Of a DNA stretch of 64,000 nt, positions 17,214-25,669 are shown piece by piece; within the stretch, counting starts at the first letter, position 1, and each line of letters starts with the position of its first letter. Made by a program: the position numbers and the translations under genes. Location: contig NZ_RHNT01000005.1 of the NCBI RefSeq assembly GCF_003946325.1, positions 1 through 64,000 on the forward strand, given 5' to 3'. The notes under the pieces are model-generated. The model ran no database searches and was not told where the DNA came from. It saw nothing but the letters and a program-made list of their open reading frames with translations. Origin of the DNA: Companilactobacillus furfuricola (GTDB taxonomy: Bacteria; Bacillota; Bacilli; Lactobacillales; Lactobacillaceae).

Positions 17214-18152
17214 ATGCAAAATAAAAAAACAGCCACAGCGCTAAAAATCTGCCATTTATACTACGACGACGGCCTAAGCCAAAACGAAATAGCCAAAATA
17301 ATCGGCATCTCCAGACCAACAGTATCCAGACTGCTACAATATTCTCACGAAACCGGCCTAGTAAAAATAGAAATAGCCGATCCCGCCACCGACCTAGACG
17401 TCTTATCAAAGCAATTAGAAACCAAATACAACTTAAAAAAAGTCCTAATAGCCTACGACATCAGCGACAATTACGCAGCCATCAATGAAAAAATCGGCCA
17501 ACTAGCAGCCGAGTACTTAGATGAAATAGTCCAAAATGGCTATTCCATCGGCATAAGCTGGGGGAAAACCATAAACGCCGTAGCCAACAACTTAAAAACC
17601 AGTGAAAAATCCAACATCAAAGTAGTCCAACTAAAAGGAAGCGTAGCCTCCAGCGACATGAACAACTTCGCCACCGAGATCCTAGAAAAATTCGGCAAAG
17701 CATTCCAAACAAACGCCATCAACTTGCCACTACCAGTAATCTTCGACAACGCCACAACCAAGCAAATAGTCCTAGAAGACCGATTCATCAAAAAAATAAT
17801 CGACGAAGGCAAAAAAACCAACATTGCCCTATTCACCTGCGGAACAGTCCGCAACGACGCCTTACTATTCAACCTAGGCTATTTAAATCAAAAAGAAATA
17901 ACCCAACTACAAAAAAATTCCGTCGGAGATGTAATGTCACGCTTCATTACAAAAGACGGAAAAATAGCTAATCAAACCATCAACGACCGAACAGTAGGCT
18001 CAGATCTAGATGAGTTAAAAAACAAAGACTATTCCATCCTAGTAGCAGGATCAATGAAAAAAGTATCCTCAATCAAAGGAGCCCTAGCCGGCAATTACGC
18101 AAACGTACTAATAACCGACTACGGAGTAGCGCAAAAATTACTATCCGAATAA
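17214..18152 (+). CDS. deoR: Deoxyribonucleoside regulator, SorC/DeoR family
   Basis: A 312-residue transcriptional regulator. The N-terminal helix-turn-helix (about 10-55: L-S-Q-N-E-I-A-K-I-I-G-I-S-R-P-T-V-S-R-L-L) is followed by a SorC sugar-phosphate-binding domain (about 60-310, with G-I-S-W-G-K-T-I). It is divergent from deoC and is expected to repress the deo operon until a deoxyribose phosphate binds. Nearly all third codon positions are A or C, so the plus strand is amino-rich, as in the amidase. GGGGT precedes the ATG. Confidence 0.88.
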   Translation: MQNKKTATALKICHLYYDDGLSQNEIAKIIGISRPTVSRLLQYSHETGLVKIEIADPATDLDVLSKQLETKYNLKKVLIAYDISDNYAAINEKIGQLAAEYLDEIVQNGYSIGISWGKTINAVANNLKTSEKSNIKVVQLKGSVASSDMNNFATEILEKFGKAFQTNAINLPLPVIFDNATTKQIVLEDRFIKKIIDEGKKTNIALFTCGTVRNDALLFNLGYLNQKEITQLQKNSVGDVMSRFITKDGKIANQTINDRTVGSDLDELKNKDYSILVAGSMKKVSSIKGALAGNYANVLITDYGVAQKLLSE

Positions 18153-18179
18153 AAAAGTCAGCCAAACGGCTGACTTTTT
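18152..18179 (+). terminator. deoR terminator, left boundary of repeat block 2
   Basis: GTCAGCC aaac GGCTGAC stem with A/T tails. The stem is identical to the terminator that opens block 1. Confidence 0.9.
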
Positions 18180-18640
18180 GAATACCCAAATAAAGAAAGA
18201 CATGAACAAAATAACGAAACGAAAAAACCAACAGCAAGAGTGCGAGAGAAGCGAGCACACGAGCAAGAAACAAATAAGCAGAGAGAAAAAGCAAAGCGAA
18301 GAACCAGGCAAGAGCACGAGGAACGAGTGCACGAGCAAGAAGCGAAGGCAAGAGAAGAAAAAAGATATTCACTCTTATCTAACCAAAAAGAAAACAAAGA
18401 TGGCAAAAGCAATGTAAGTCAGGAAACAAGAATGAGTGGAGCGAAGTCCCACGAACCGAGAAAAGAGAAGAAAATCGAGATAAAAATTATATCGTAACAA
18501 GAAAAGGAAGCCCCTACTCCCCACCAGAATAGATGAAGCCTGAGATAGACATGTGAGAAATAGGACGAGCAAACAGTGCCAACTTGATCAAAATAAATCG
18601 GTAAAACTCAAACCAAGGGGGGATTATGACTCTATCTAGA
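18180..18640 (+). repeat. Repeat block 2, GA-rich arm
   Basis: The order of motifs is as in block 1. Two tandem units start at 18234 and 18308 (74 bp apart). GTAAGTCAGGAAACAAGA, GTGGAGCGAAGTCCCAC (hairpin), GAGATAGACATGTGAGAAAT, GTGCCAACTTG and ATCGGTAAAACTCAAAC follow. Plus-strand T is rare. It contains only low-complexity reading frames. Confidence 0.85.
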
Positions 18641-18644
18641 CGGA

Positions 18645-18794
18645 GGGGCCCGGGGATACAGACCTCAGTGGTGAAATTTCACTTGGCGACGAAGGAGCTT
18701 AGTGAAAGGTGCAGTTTTGAAACAAGCGAGCGTACTTTGCTCGATTGGTTCAAAATGTGCCCACCACGTTCCAGCGTCTGTATCCCCGGGCCCC
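18645..18794 (+). repeat. Family-1 structured core, copy 2 (candidate ncRNA)
   Basis: 150 bp with the same 19-bp arms (18645-18663 and 18776-18794). It differs from copy 1 in the apical hairpin, where CGAGC now pairs with GCTCG instead of GCTTG (a G-T pair becomes G-C). Conserved sequence runs on to about 18818. 18795-18914 has no gene. Confidence 0.8.
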
Positions 18795-18914
18795 GGAGTC
18801 GGCAATGAACGTACCAACCAAACTACTACCTCCACACCCCAGCTAACCAAACAAACTAACACTAATCCAGCAAAATAAAACGCCACTGTCTGCCATAGCT
18901 CACTTACATCTTTA

Positions 18915-19751
18915 CTAAGAAACAGGCGGCTTCATAGTAATCCCAAGCGCCCGCCAAACCTCTTCCTTAGGCGACAAATCACCAGTATACAAACTAAAAG
19001 TCTCCCCACTCTCAGCATCCAAAAGCTGCGAATCCCCGATCTGCAACAAAGAAGTATAATCATCCCCAGAAGAAAGCAAATTATACCGACCCTTCTTAGC
19101 AACCAAACTCTCATAATTACACAAAATCGACTCAGTACCATCATCATTAACCTTCCACAAAAGCAACCGAGTCAAAGGATTATCAAACCCATAATTATCC
19201 AACTCATAATACCGAGTAAAATCCCGATCAGAAACATAAAACTTATGCTCCATATCATAAGCCGAAGTACCAAAAGAATCGTCCGGCGTCTGCGAAGTAA
19301 AAACCTCAAACTTAGAAGCCCGCAACGCATCCGAATAACGCATCTGGTAGTCATAAACCTTCAACCCACCATCGCCAGTACAGTCGACCTTAAAATAATA
19401 ACTATAGTCACCAGTCTTAAACACATAATGACCACGTGAAATCTTATGGTAGTAAATATTTTCGTATTGCTTGTCATAACCCTTAACACCCATATGCTTC
19501 AACTTCACCGAATCTTTATTCAAAATCAGCTTATAAAATTCATCATCCGTATACGGGTCACTAGTTAATTGCGAATCATAGTATAGACCTTGCATATCAT
19601 CCGGTATACCTGGGTAAAAAGTTGTTGAAAATTTTGTTGGCGGATCAAAATGTGCCTTCATTTCACCCACCGCTTTATGTGAACAACTGGCTGCAACAAA
19701 CCCAAATCCAGTTAAAATGAATAGCTTAAAAATTACCCCTGCTAGTTTCAA
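18915..19751 (-). CDS. Putative lipoprotein of unknown function
   Basis: A 278-residue protein I do not recognise. Residues 5-22 are hydrophobic and end in A-A-S-C, a weak lipobox (Ala at -3) with Cys23 as lipid site. The rest is polar with many Tyr and Asp and no transmembrane segment, so it is probably exposed on the outside of the cell. The C-terminal codons end almost exclusively in T or G (plus-strand A/C), while the N-terminal codons are mixed, giving a gradient toward block 2. It is probably monocistronic. Confidence 0.7.
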   Translation of the reverse strand: MKLAGVIFKLFILTGFGFVAASCSHKAVGEMKAHFDPPTKFSTTFYPGIPDDMQGLYYDSQLTSDPYTDDEFYKLILNKDSVKLKHMGVKGYDKQYENIYYHKISRGHYVFKTGDYSYYFKVDCTGDGGLKVYDYQMRYSDALRASKFEVFTSQTPDDSFGTSAYDMEHKFYVSDRDFTRYYELDNYGFDNPLTRLLLWKVNDDGTESILCNYESLVAKKGRYNLLSSGDDYTSLLQIGDSQLLDAESGETFSLYTGDLSPKEEVWRALGITMKPPVS

Positions 19752-19815
19752 TCGTGTCCCCTATGCCTAATTTTTTCGTCAGTGTATCACAGGTCTCACG
19801 CTCTAGTGTAAAAAA

Positions 19816-19850
19816 ATAACCAAAGATATTGAGAAACAATCTTTGGTTAT
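19816..19850 (-). terminator. Terminator of the ABC-2 exporter operon
   Basis: ATAACCAAAGAT pairs with ATCTTTGGTTAT, with a T run on the minus-strand side. It may work in both directions. Confidence 0.8.
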
Positions 19851-19866
19851 AAATTAATTTAATTTT

Positions 19867-21087
19867 CTATTTATATGACAATCCGGTCTTCAATGCTTTG
19901 AAAAATCCGCGGTCGTCCGTTTGTAGCATCAAGCCTTTGTACATCTTGCCAATGTAATACGATGACAGCAAGATCGTAGCCAACAAGATCACTAGAGAAA
20001 TAATGACCTCTACTGGACCCGCTGTTTCATTGATAATGCGGATCGGCATGAAGTACGACGAGAAAAATGGCACATAGGATAAAACTTTGACAATAACAAC
20101 GTCCGGATCAGCCACGAATGGGAAAGTAGCGAAGAACGCTAGCATACTCAACATGATAGCGGGCTGAGCGGCCTTAGGAGCATCTTCAGCTTTAGCGACC
20201 AAAGCCCCACTTAGAGCAGATAAGACCGTATAAATGACCACACCTAAGAATAGGAACAGCAGGTTGACATTGAATAAATTATCGACCACACCGTTAACTA
20301 ATTGACTATTGTTCTGCATAAAATCCTTCGTCAGATCGATCTTTTTAGCGATCTCCAGGACAATGCCACCACCGACGATGTATACCACGATCTGTGTCAG
20401 GATAACTAGCATTACACCACTGATCTTACCGATAAAATATTTGACTGCGCTCGTACTGGAAAAAATAATCTCCTTGATCTTGGTCCCTTTTTCCGAGGCG
20501 ATTTCTTGCGCCGTGATCGATGAATAATTGATCAAGATCATATAGACCATACCCACCATGATCCAGAATGAAACTTGGCGGATGGTAGAATCATTGCTCT
20601 TTTGCTTCTGAACGTGTTCCTTCAAGGAAAAATTAGTTGCTAGAGAAGTAGCTTGGGCAGGCGATAATTGGGCATTTTGTAAGTTATTGCTTTGTTGGAT
20701 CTGCCCTAAAAATAGCTGCAAGTTAGTTTTGACATCATTACTTAAATTTTGATCACCGTAATAATTAGCAGTTACCTGCTTAGCATCAGATTTGATCAAG
20801 ATGTATCCGGAAATATCCTTATTCTTCAAAGCTTTTTTTGCGGAAGCTTCGGTCTTGTATTTTCCATTGATATCATCTTTATTTTGCTTAATATATTGTT
20901 GACGGAGTTGCTCATTAGAACTGACCATTGCGATCTTATCGTGGTTAGTCGAGGAATTCATTCCTAAATAACCGATCCCCACACCAATGCCGAGAAAAAT
21001 AAATGGCATTAAAACTAATAAGAAGAAACTCCAGGACTTAACTTGGCGCATATAAGTTTGACTAGTTACGATCCACCATTTTTTCAT
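19867..21087 (-). CDS. ABC-2 type transporter permease (NatB-like)
   Basis: A 406-residue membrane subunit. One N-terminal helix (about 20-42) is followed by a large extracytoplasmic domain (about 45-175) and five or more C-terminal helices (180-400). This is the layout of NatB/YhaP-type permeases, known in sodium or antimicrobial export. Its start overlaps the ATPase stop at 21087. The substrate cannot be assigned from sequence. Confidence 0.88.
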   Translation of the reverse strand: MKKWWIVTSQTYMRQVKSWSFFLLVLMPFIFLGIGVGIGYLGMNSSTNHDKIAMVSSNEQLRQQYIKQNKDDINGKYKTEASAKKALKNKDISGYILIKSDAKQVTANYYGDQNLSNDVKTNLQLFLGQIQQSNNLQNAQLSPAQATSLATNFSLKEHVQKQKSNDSTIRQVSFWIMVGMVYMILINYSSITAQEIASEKGTKIKEIIFSSTSAVKYFIGKISGVMLVILTQIVVYIVGGGIVLEIAKKIDLTKDFMQNNSQLVNGVVDNLFNVNLLFLFLGVVIYTVLSALSGALVAKAEDAPKAAQPAIMLSMLAFFATFPFVADPDVVIVKVLSYVPFFSSYFMPIRIINETAGPVEVIISLVILLATILLSSYYIGKMYKGLMLQTDDRGFFKALKTGLSYK

Positions 21088-21977
21088 TATTTTTCCCCCA
21101 CTTTCATTCGGAATATCTCATCTAAGGTCGGTGGCCGTTGTGAGAATTCTTCAATGTAGTGGCCTTTAGTCAACTGATCAAAGATGGCTGGACCTGCTTG
21201 TTCACTATCAAGACGCAGTAAAAAGCGACCATTACAGAGTGATTCGACGGTATTGACCATAGGTAATTCACGTAATTTTTCAATCGGCCAATCAGTCACA
21301 ACGAATAATTCCGTCTTTCCAAATTGCCCACGAACTTCATCCAAACTACCTGATAAAACGACATTCCCCGTTTTGAGCATCACCAAAGAATCGCAGACTT
21401 CTTCTACGTTAGACATATCGTGACTAGAAAAAATGATCGAAGCCCCGTTAGCTTTTTCAGCTAAGACAGCTCGCTTCAACAAGTCGGAATTAACTGGATC
21501 AAGCCCACTGAACGGCTCATCCAAAATGATCAAGGAAGGGCGATGGATCAAAGTGCAGATCAATTGAACTTTTTGCTGGTTACCTTTCGAAAGGTCTTTG
21601 ATCTTATCAGTCTTCTTACCCTTAACAGCAAATTTCTCCATCCACTGATCGATCTGTGGCTTGATATCTTTAGCCTTTTTCCCTTTGAGTTTAGCTAAGT
21701 AGACGATCTGCTGTTCGATCGTCAACTTTGGCATCAGACTACGTTCCTCGGGTAAGTAGCCGATCTGATCAAATACTTCTTCAGAGATTGGTGCATCGTT
21801 CCAAGAAATGGCACCGTCAAACTTCAAGAAATTTAAAATACTGTGAAATGACGTAGATTTTCCAGCTCCATTTTGACCGATCAAGCCCATAATTTCCCCG
21901 TCAGCTATTGAAAAACTGACGTCGTTTAAAGCTTTGACGTCTCCAAAATGTTTGGAAACGTGTTCCACCTTTAACAT
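21087..21977 (-). CDS. ABC transporter ATP-binding protein (NatA-like)
   Basis: A 296-residue ATPase with Walker A G-Q-N-G-A-G-K-S-T near residue 36, signature L-S-K-G-N-Q-Q-K-V, Walker B L-I-I-L-D-E-P-F-S-G-L-D and the H-loop S-S-H-D-M-S. The C-terminal extension (about 215-296) is as in NatA/YhaQ-type exporters. It is first in a two-gene operon with the permease. GGGGGG precedes the ATG. Confidence 0.92.
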   Translation of the reverse strand: MLKVEHVSKHFGDVKALNDVSFSIADGEIMGLIGQNGAGKSTSFHSILNFLKFDGAISWNDAPISEEVFDQIGYLPEERSLMPKLTIEQQIVYLAKLKGKKAKDIKPQIDQWMEKFAVKGKKTDKIKDLSKGNQQKVQLICTLIHRPSLIILDEPFSGLDPVNSDLLKRAVLAEKANGASIIFSSHDMSNVEEVCDSLVMLKTGNVVLSGSLDEVRGQFGKTELFVVTDWPIEKLRELPMVNTVESLCNGRFLLRLDSEQAGPAIFDQLTKGHYIEEFSQRPPTLDEIFRMKVGEK

Positions 21978-22123
21978 ATTATCGCCCCCCTTTTATCGTG
22001 AATTAATCGTATCAATTATTTAAAGATATTAATAGTGTAAATTTAATACATGTAATCGATTATATTTTTGGGATTGGGTGGGGTGGAGGTGGTATTTTGG
22101 TTGCTACGTTCAATGCCGACTCC

Positions 22124-22270
22124 GGGGCCCGGGGATACAGACGCTGGAACGTACCCGACGCGATTTTGAGCTACCTGGAAGACCACCAGGCATCTCAAAA
22201 CTCGGTCTTTCTCTAAGCTCCTTCGTCGCCAAGAGAAATTTGGGTACTGAGGTCTGTATCCCCGGGCCCC
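22124..22270 (-). repeat. Family-1 structured core, copy 3, inverted (candidate ncRNA)
   Basis: 147 bp with the same 19-bp arms (22124-22142, 22252-22270), read on the minus strand. Compared with copy 1, GGTG/CACC is replaced by ACCC/GGGT, TTTCAC/GTGAAA by TTTCTC/GAGAAA, GTTTTGAA/TTCAAAAT by GTTTTGAG/CTCAAAAT, and the apical stem by CCTGG/CCAGG. The loop TTGGCGACGAAGGAGCTTAG is unchanged. All four changes preserve pairing. Confidence 0.8.
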
Positions 22271-22620
22271 TCCGTCTAGATAGAGACTATATCCCCCCCT
22301 TGGTTTTGAGTTTTACCGATTTATTTTCTGCAAATTGGCACTGTTTGCTCGTCCTATTTCTCACATGTCTATCTCAGGCTTTATCTATTCTGGTGGGGAG
22401 TAGGGGCTTGCTTGTTTTGTTCTTCTATTTTCTTTGTTTTGATCACTAATACTTTTCTCGGTTCGTGGGACTTCGCTCCACTCATTTTGTTTCCTGACTT
22501 ACATTGCTTTTGTGAGCTTTCTTTACTTGTTGGTTAGATAAGTGTTGATATATTTTTTCTTCTTTTGCTTTCGCTTCTTGCTCGCGTACTCGTTCCTCGT
22601 GCTCTTGCCCTTTCGGAGTT
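22271..22620 (-). repeat. Repeat block 3, GA-rich arm (inverted)
   Basis: On the minus strand it carries the block motifs in order: one GCAAGAGCACGAGGAACGAG unit (about 22588-22607), GTAAGTCAGGAAACAA, GAGTGGAGCGAAGTCCCAC, GAGATAGACATGTGAGAAAT and TCGGTAAAACTC. The block ends within a few bases of the LOG gene stop. No shared terminator is seen here. Flanking genes are only weakly skewed. Confidence 0.8.
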
Positions 22621-23184
22621 CTAATACTCGCGGATTTTTGGTGGTATATAGCTGTACATAAATGTATAAACATTTTCTAGCTTATCAGTAAAGAACAGCT
22701 TAGAACGATCTTTTCTAGTAAGGAAGCCCTTTTCTGTCATGTGATCGAACATATCGCGCAACTGGTTGTAGTATCCATCCACATTAAACAGGACGCAAGG
22801 ATTCTCATTATCACCTAAGCGTGACCATGAGAAAGCTTCGATAATTTCTTCTAATGTACCTGGACCACCCGGTAAAGCAATCGATCCGTCTGACATTTCT
22901 AACATCAATTGTTTCCGTTCTGACATATCGGCAACTACTTTCAACTCGGTCAAGCCGTCATAAGCGGCTCCACGATCGACCAATTCTTGAGGCATGATTC
23001 CATAGACTTTGCCACCTCGATCTAATACCCGCTTGGCGAGGATGCCCATTAAGCCGACTCCTCCACCGCCATATACTAAGTTAAAGTCATTATCGACTAA
23101 CCAATCAGCCAGACGGATAGCCGCCTTAACGATATTTTGATCGTTACCTTCAGATGCACCACAATAAACCGCGATATTTTTCAT
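22621..23184 (-). CDS. LOG family protein (nucleoside 5'-monophosphate phosphoribohydrolase-like)
   Basis: A 187-residue Rossmann-fold protein of the TIGR00730/LOG family, which hydrolyses N6-modified AMP (cytokinin nucleotides) or related nucleotides. Y-G-G-G-G-V-G-L-M-G (38-47), S-E-R-K (88-91) and P-G-G-P-G-T-L-E-E (105-113) are the active-site motifs. ATG 23184 follows AGGAGG; the longer reading is not needed. Its 3' end borders repeat block 3. Its physiological substrate in lactobacilli is unknown. Confidence 0.9.
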   Translation of the reverse strand: MKNIAVYCGASEGNDQNIVKAAIRLADWLVDNDFNLVYGGGGVGLMGILAKRVLDRGGKVYGIMPQELVDRGAAYDGLTELKVVADMSERKQLMLEMSDGSIALPGGPGTLEEIIEAFSWSRLGDNENPCVLFNVDGYYNQLRDMFDHMTEKGFLTRKDRSKLFFTDKLENVYTFMYSYIPPKIREY

Positions 23185-23299
23185 GTCGAACCTCCTAGTG
23201 TATTTACCCAAAAGACTAGCATATATTCTGAATTTTTGAAAAAATGTTTAATCATATTTTTTATCAAAATTATAATAACGAATTTTTAAAAAAACTAAA

Positions 23300-23338
23300 A
23301 AAGACATGACCTGTAATTTCACTGGGGTCATGTCTTTT
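23300..23338 (-). terminator. gldA terminator
   Basis: AAAGACATGACC pairs with GGGTCATGTCTTT (one G-T pair), with T runs on both strands. Confidence 0.85.
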
Positions 23339-23382
23339 TGAAATGAGTTGCGGGTGATTGCCACCGCTACTCACTTTCAATT

Positions 23383-24486
23383 TTATTTTGCTTCATTATA
23401 TTCATGAACATAAGCACTTACAGCCAAAATTACATCAGCAACATCTTCTGGAGTTACTTCAAATGGCATGTTTTGCATTGTTTCAGCTGGATCTGTAGCT
23501 GCTTTTCCAACTTTCAATAAGTCTTCGTATGAAACATCGGGAATATAGAGATCTTCGAGAGTTGTTGGTAATCCTATGCTTTGGTAGAAGTCGATGAATT
23601 TATTCATTTTTTCTTCTGGAGCATTGTCTAGCATCAATTCGCAAAGAGTTCCATAGGCTACTTTTTCACCATGCATCAATGTTTCGATCTTACCATCAAG
23701 AACTGTGAAGGCGTCGTAAATGGCGTGAGCAGCTGCTAAACCGGCACTTTCAAAACCTAATCCACTGAGCAAAGTATTAGCTTCGATAACGGCATCTAGT
23801 GATGGACTCACTACGTTAGCCTTTGAAGCTGCATATGCTTGTTTACCATGTAGAAATAAATTGTTCATACATGTTTGAGCAATTGCCAATGATGCCAATG
23901 TTTGTTGACCGTGCAGCATTGAAGGATTGTGTCCTTGAGCGACATCGCTTGCTTCAACATTTGTAGCCATGGCATCACCCATACCAGCTGCTAAGGTTCT
24001 AACTGGAGACTGAGCTACGACTTGTGTATCGATCAAAACTAAATCAGGGTTCTTGTCGTAAAATGAATAATACTTAAATGTACCATCTGGATTGTACATT
24101 ACTGACAACGCTGAACAAGGTGCGTCTGTTGAGGCTGTTGTCGGCATTACGACAACTTTTACTTTAGCCTTATCACCGATCTTCTTAGTGGCATCGGCAG
24201 TCTTACCACCACCAACACCGATAACTAGGTCAGCATCGTGCTTTTCGCAAATATCGACGATCCGTTGTGCCTCTTCATCGGAAGCTTCACCACCAAAAAC
24301 AGCGTGTTCAACGTCAAAACCCTTATCTTTCAATACATCAAACACTTTATTACCGATGATTTTCCACACATTATCATCACTAATAATTACTGGCTTACTG
24401 CCAAGATCCTTAACGTACTTATCAACTTCAAGTGCGACATTTTTTCCTTGAATATAACGTGATGGACTTGCAAAAATTTTAACCAT
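23383..24486 (-). CDS. gldA: Glycerol dehydrogenase
   Basis: A 367-residue NAD-dependent, iron-type alcohol dehydrogenase family member oxidising glycerol to dihydroxyacetone. V-G-G-G-K-T-A-D-A-T-K-K binds the cofactor, and M-P-T-T-A-S-T-D-A-P-C-S-A-L-S-V is characteristic of GldA. His residues in H-A-I-Y-D-A-F and M-H-G-E-K-V-A-Y are metal ligands. ATG 24486 follows AAGGGGGA; the upstream extension of 13 residues is unlikely. A CRE site lies 55 bp upstream. No dihydroxyacetone kinase genes are adjacent. Confidence 0.93.
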   Translation of the reverse strand: MVKIFASPSRYIQGKNVALEVDKYVKDLGSKPVIISDDNVWKIIGNKVFDVLKDKGFDVEHAVFGGEASDEEAQRIVDICEKHDADLVIGVGGGKTADATKKIGDKAKVKVVVMPTTASTDAPCSALSVMYNPDGTFKYYSFYDKNPDLVLIDTQVVAQSPVRTLAAGMGDAMATNVEASDVAQGHNPSMLHGQQTLASLAIAQTCMNNLFLHGKQAYAASKANVVSPSLDAVIEANTLLSGLGFESAGLAAAHAIYDAFTVLDGKIETLMHGEKVAYGTLCELMLDNAPEEKMNKFIDFYQSIGLPTTLEDLYIPDVSYEDLLKVGKAATDPAETMQNMPFEVTPEDVADVILAVSAYVHEYNEAK

Positions 24487-24540
24487 GATAAATCCCCCTT
24501 TGTTAATATTTTCATTATAAGACAAAAAACGTATTTTTCA

Positions 24541-24554
24541 TGATAACGCTATCA
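24541..24554. promoter_or_regulatory. CRE (CcpA) site upstream of gldA
   Basis: TGATAACGCTATCA fits TGWNANCGNTNWCA at all fixed positions and is a near-perfect palindrome. It is placed to repress gldA in the presence of preferred sugars. Confidence 0.7.
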
Positions 24555-25100
24555 AAAATATTTATAGATGAATGTAGATACAATTCACTAGAAACGCTAT
24601 GAAACGGGTACCAGGTACTCATAAATCAAGCTTTAAAATTGTGATTTTTATGTAAATTATTTTGAAATTAATTTCAAAAAAATTTTATTCTACAATTATT
24701 TTTTCGGAAAATCGGCTTGATTAGTGATGCTTTTATCAATATCATCAGACATTATCAAGTACTTATTCATTCAAAATATTTAATATATGCACTAGCTCTG
24801 TTTGTCTTCGATAAAATTTAGTTATTCAATTTACATAATAAATCTCTAATCAATAACACGTCCGTATAATTTACGATATATGCTCAATCATTTAAATGTG
24901 ATGACTTTGATCAGCTTTTTGATGAAATAATAAATACCTGTGTTATGTGATTTTACAATAATATTGGTCTCGATTAATTGATATAATTAAAACTATCCTG
25001 TAACACATAGTTGATCTAATTTTTAAGTCATTTTTATCATAAATATCAGCTATAGGATTATCTTCAAAAATCAATCATATTAGACACTGGGGGATTTAAC
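24555..25100. other. AT-rich intergenic region without a gene
   Basis: About 550 bp of very AT-rich sequence with no plausible ORF, RNA gene or terminator that I can see. The right part presumably carries the promoter of the 169-aa membrane protein, whose ribosome site is GGGGGA. Confidence 0.6.
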
Positions 25101-25610
25101 ATGGTTCAATCTAGAAAGATCAGCCCTAACGACAATTTTGCGGTTAGTTTAATTGCGCCTTGGGTTAAAGGAAATATTTCTGTTGATAACAACTTTTTAC
25201 GTGTCGATATTCAAAATACTGTCTTGTTCGGCATGTTACCGGCTGGTAGGTCAAAGGACACTTCTCCACTCAACACGGTTTCTAATGTCTATACTTCCAG
25301 TTCTTATCATTTAGGGGCAATTTTTCTTGGGGCGCTTCTTGCTCTTGCGGGATTATTCTCATTCGGTTCATCTGCGTTTACCGCTTTAATATTAATATTG
25401 ATCGGGGTAGCCGTTTTTGGAAGCGGGATCAAAACTGTCTTTACATACGAAAGATCTGGTATCGCGAAGACCATTGAGCTTCCTTTTTTTGAAGCTAATC
25501 ATGCCCGTGAATTAGAAGAACAAGTAATTCAGGCACTTGCTAAATATCAAGATGATAGAAATGTGGCTACTAGTACTGCTGCAATTACTGAAGCTATTAA
25601 AAACAAATGA
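25101..25610 (+). CDS. Small membrane protein of unknown function
   Basis: A 169-residue protein with a polar N-terminal domain (1-65), two adjacent hydrophobic helices (about 70-90 and 93-113) and a polar C-terminal tail (114-169). The layout resembles small bacterial proteins with a beta domain on a helical hairpin, but I recognise no family motif. GGGGGA precedes the ATG. It is followed by a strong bidirectional terminator, so it is monocistronic. Confidence 0.7.
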   Translation: MVQSRKISPNDNFAVSLIAPWVKGNISVDNNFLRVDIQNTVLFGMLPAGRSKDTSPLNTVSNVYTSSSYHLGAIFLGALLALAGLFSFGSSAFTALILILIGVAVFGSGIKTVFTYERSGIAKTIELPFFEANHARELEEQVIQALAKYQDDRNVATSTAAITEAIKNK

Positions 25611-25621
25611 TTTTGTGACTC

Positions 25622-25668
25622 AAAAAACCTTAAGCCGATATCTTTTGCGATATCACTTAAGGTTTTTT
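25622..25668. terminator. Bidirectional terminator
   Basis: Long interrupted stem: AAAAACCTTAAG...CTTAAGGTTTTTT enclosing GATATC...GATATC. It serves the membrane protein on the left and the hydrolase on the right. Confidence 0.85.
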
Positions 25669-25669
25669 A

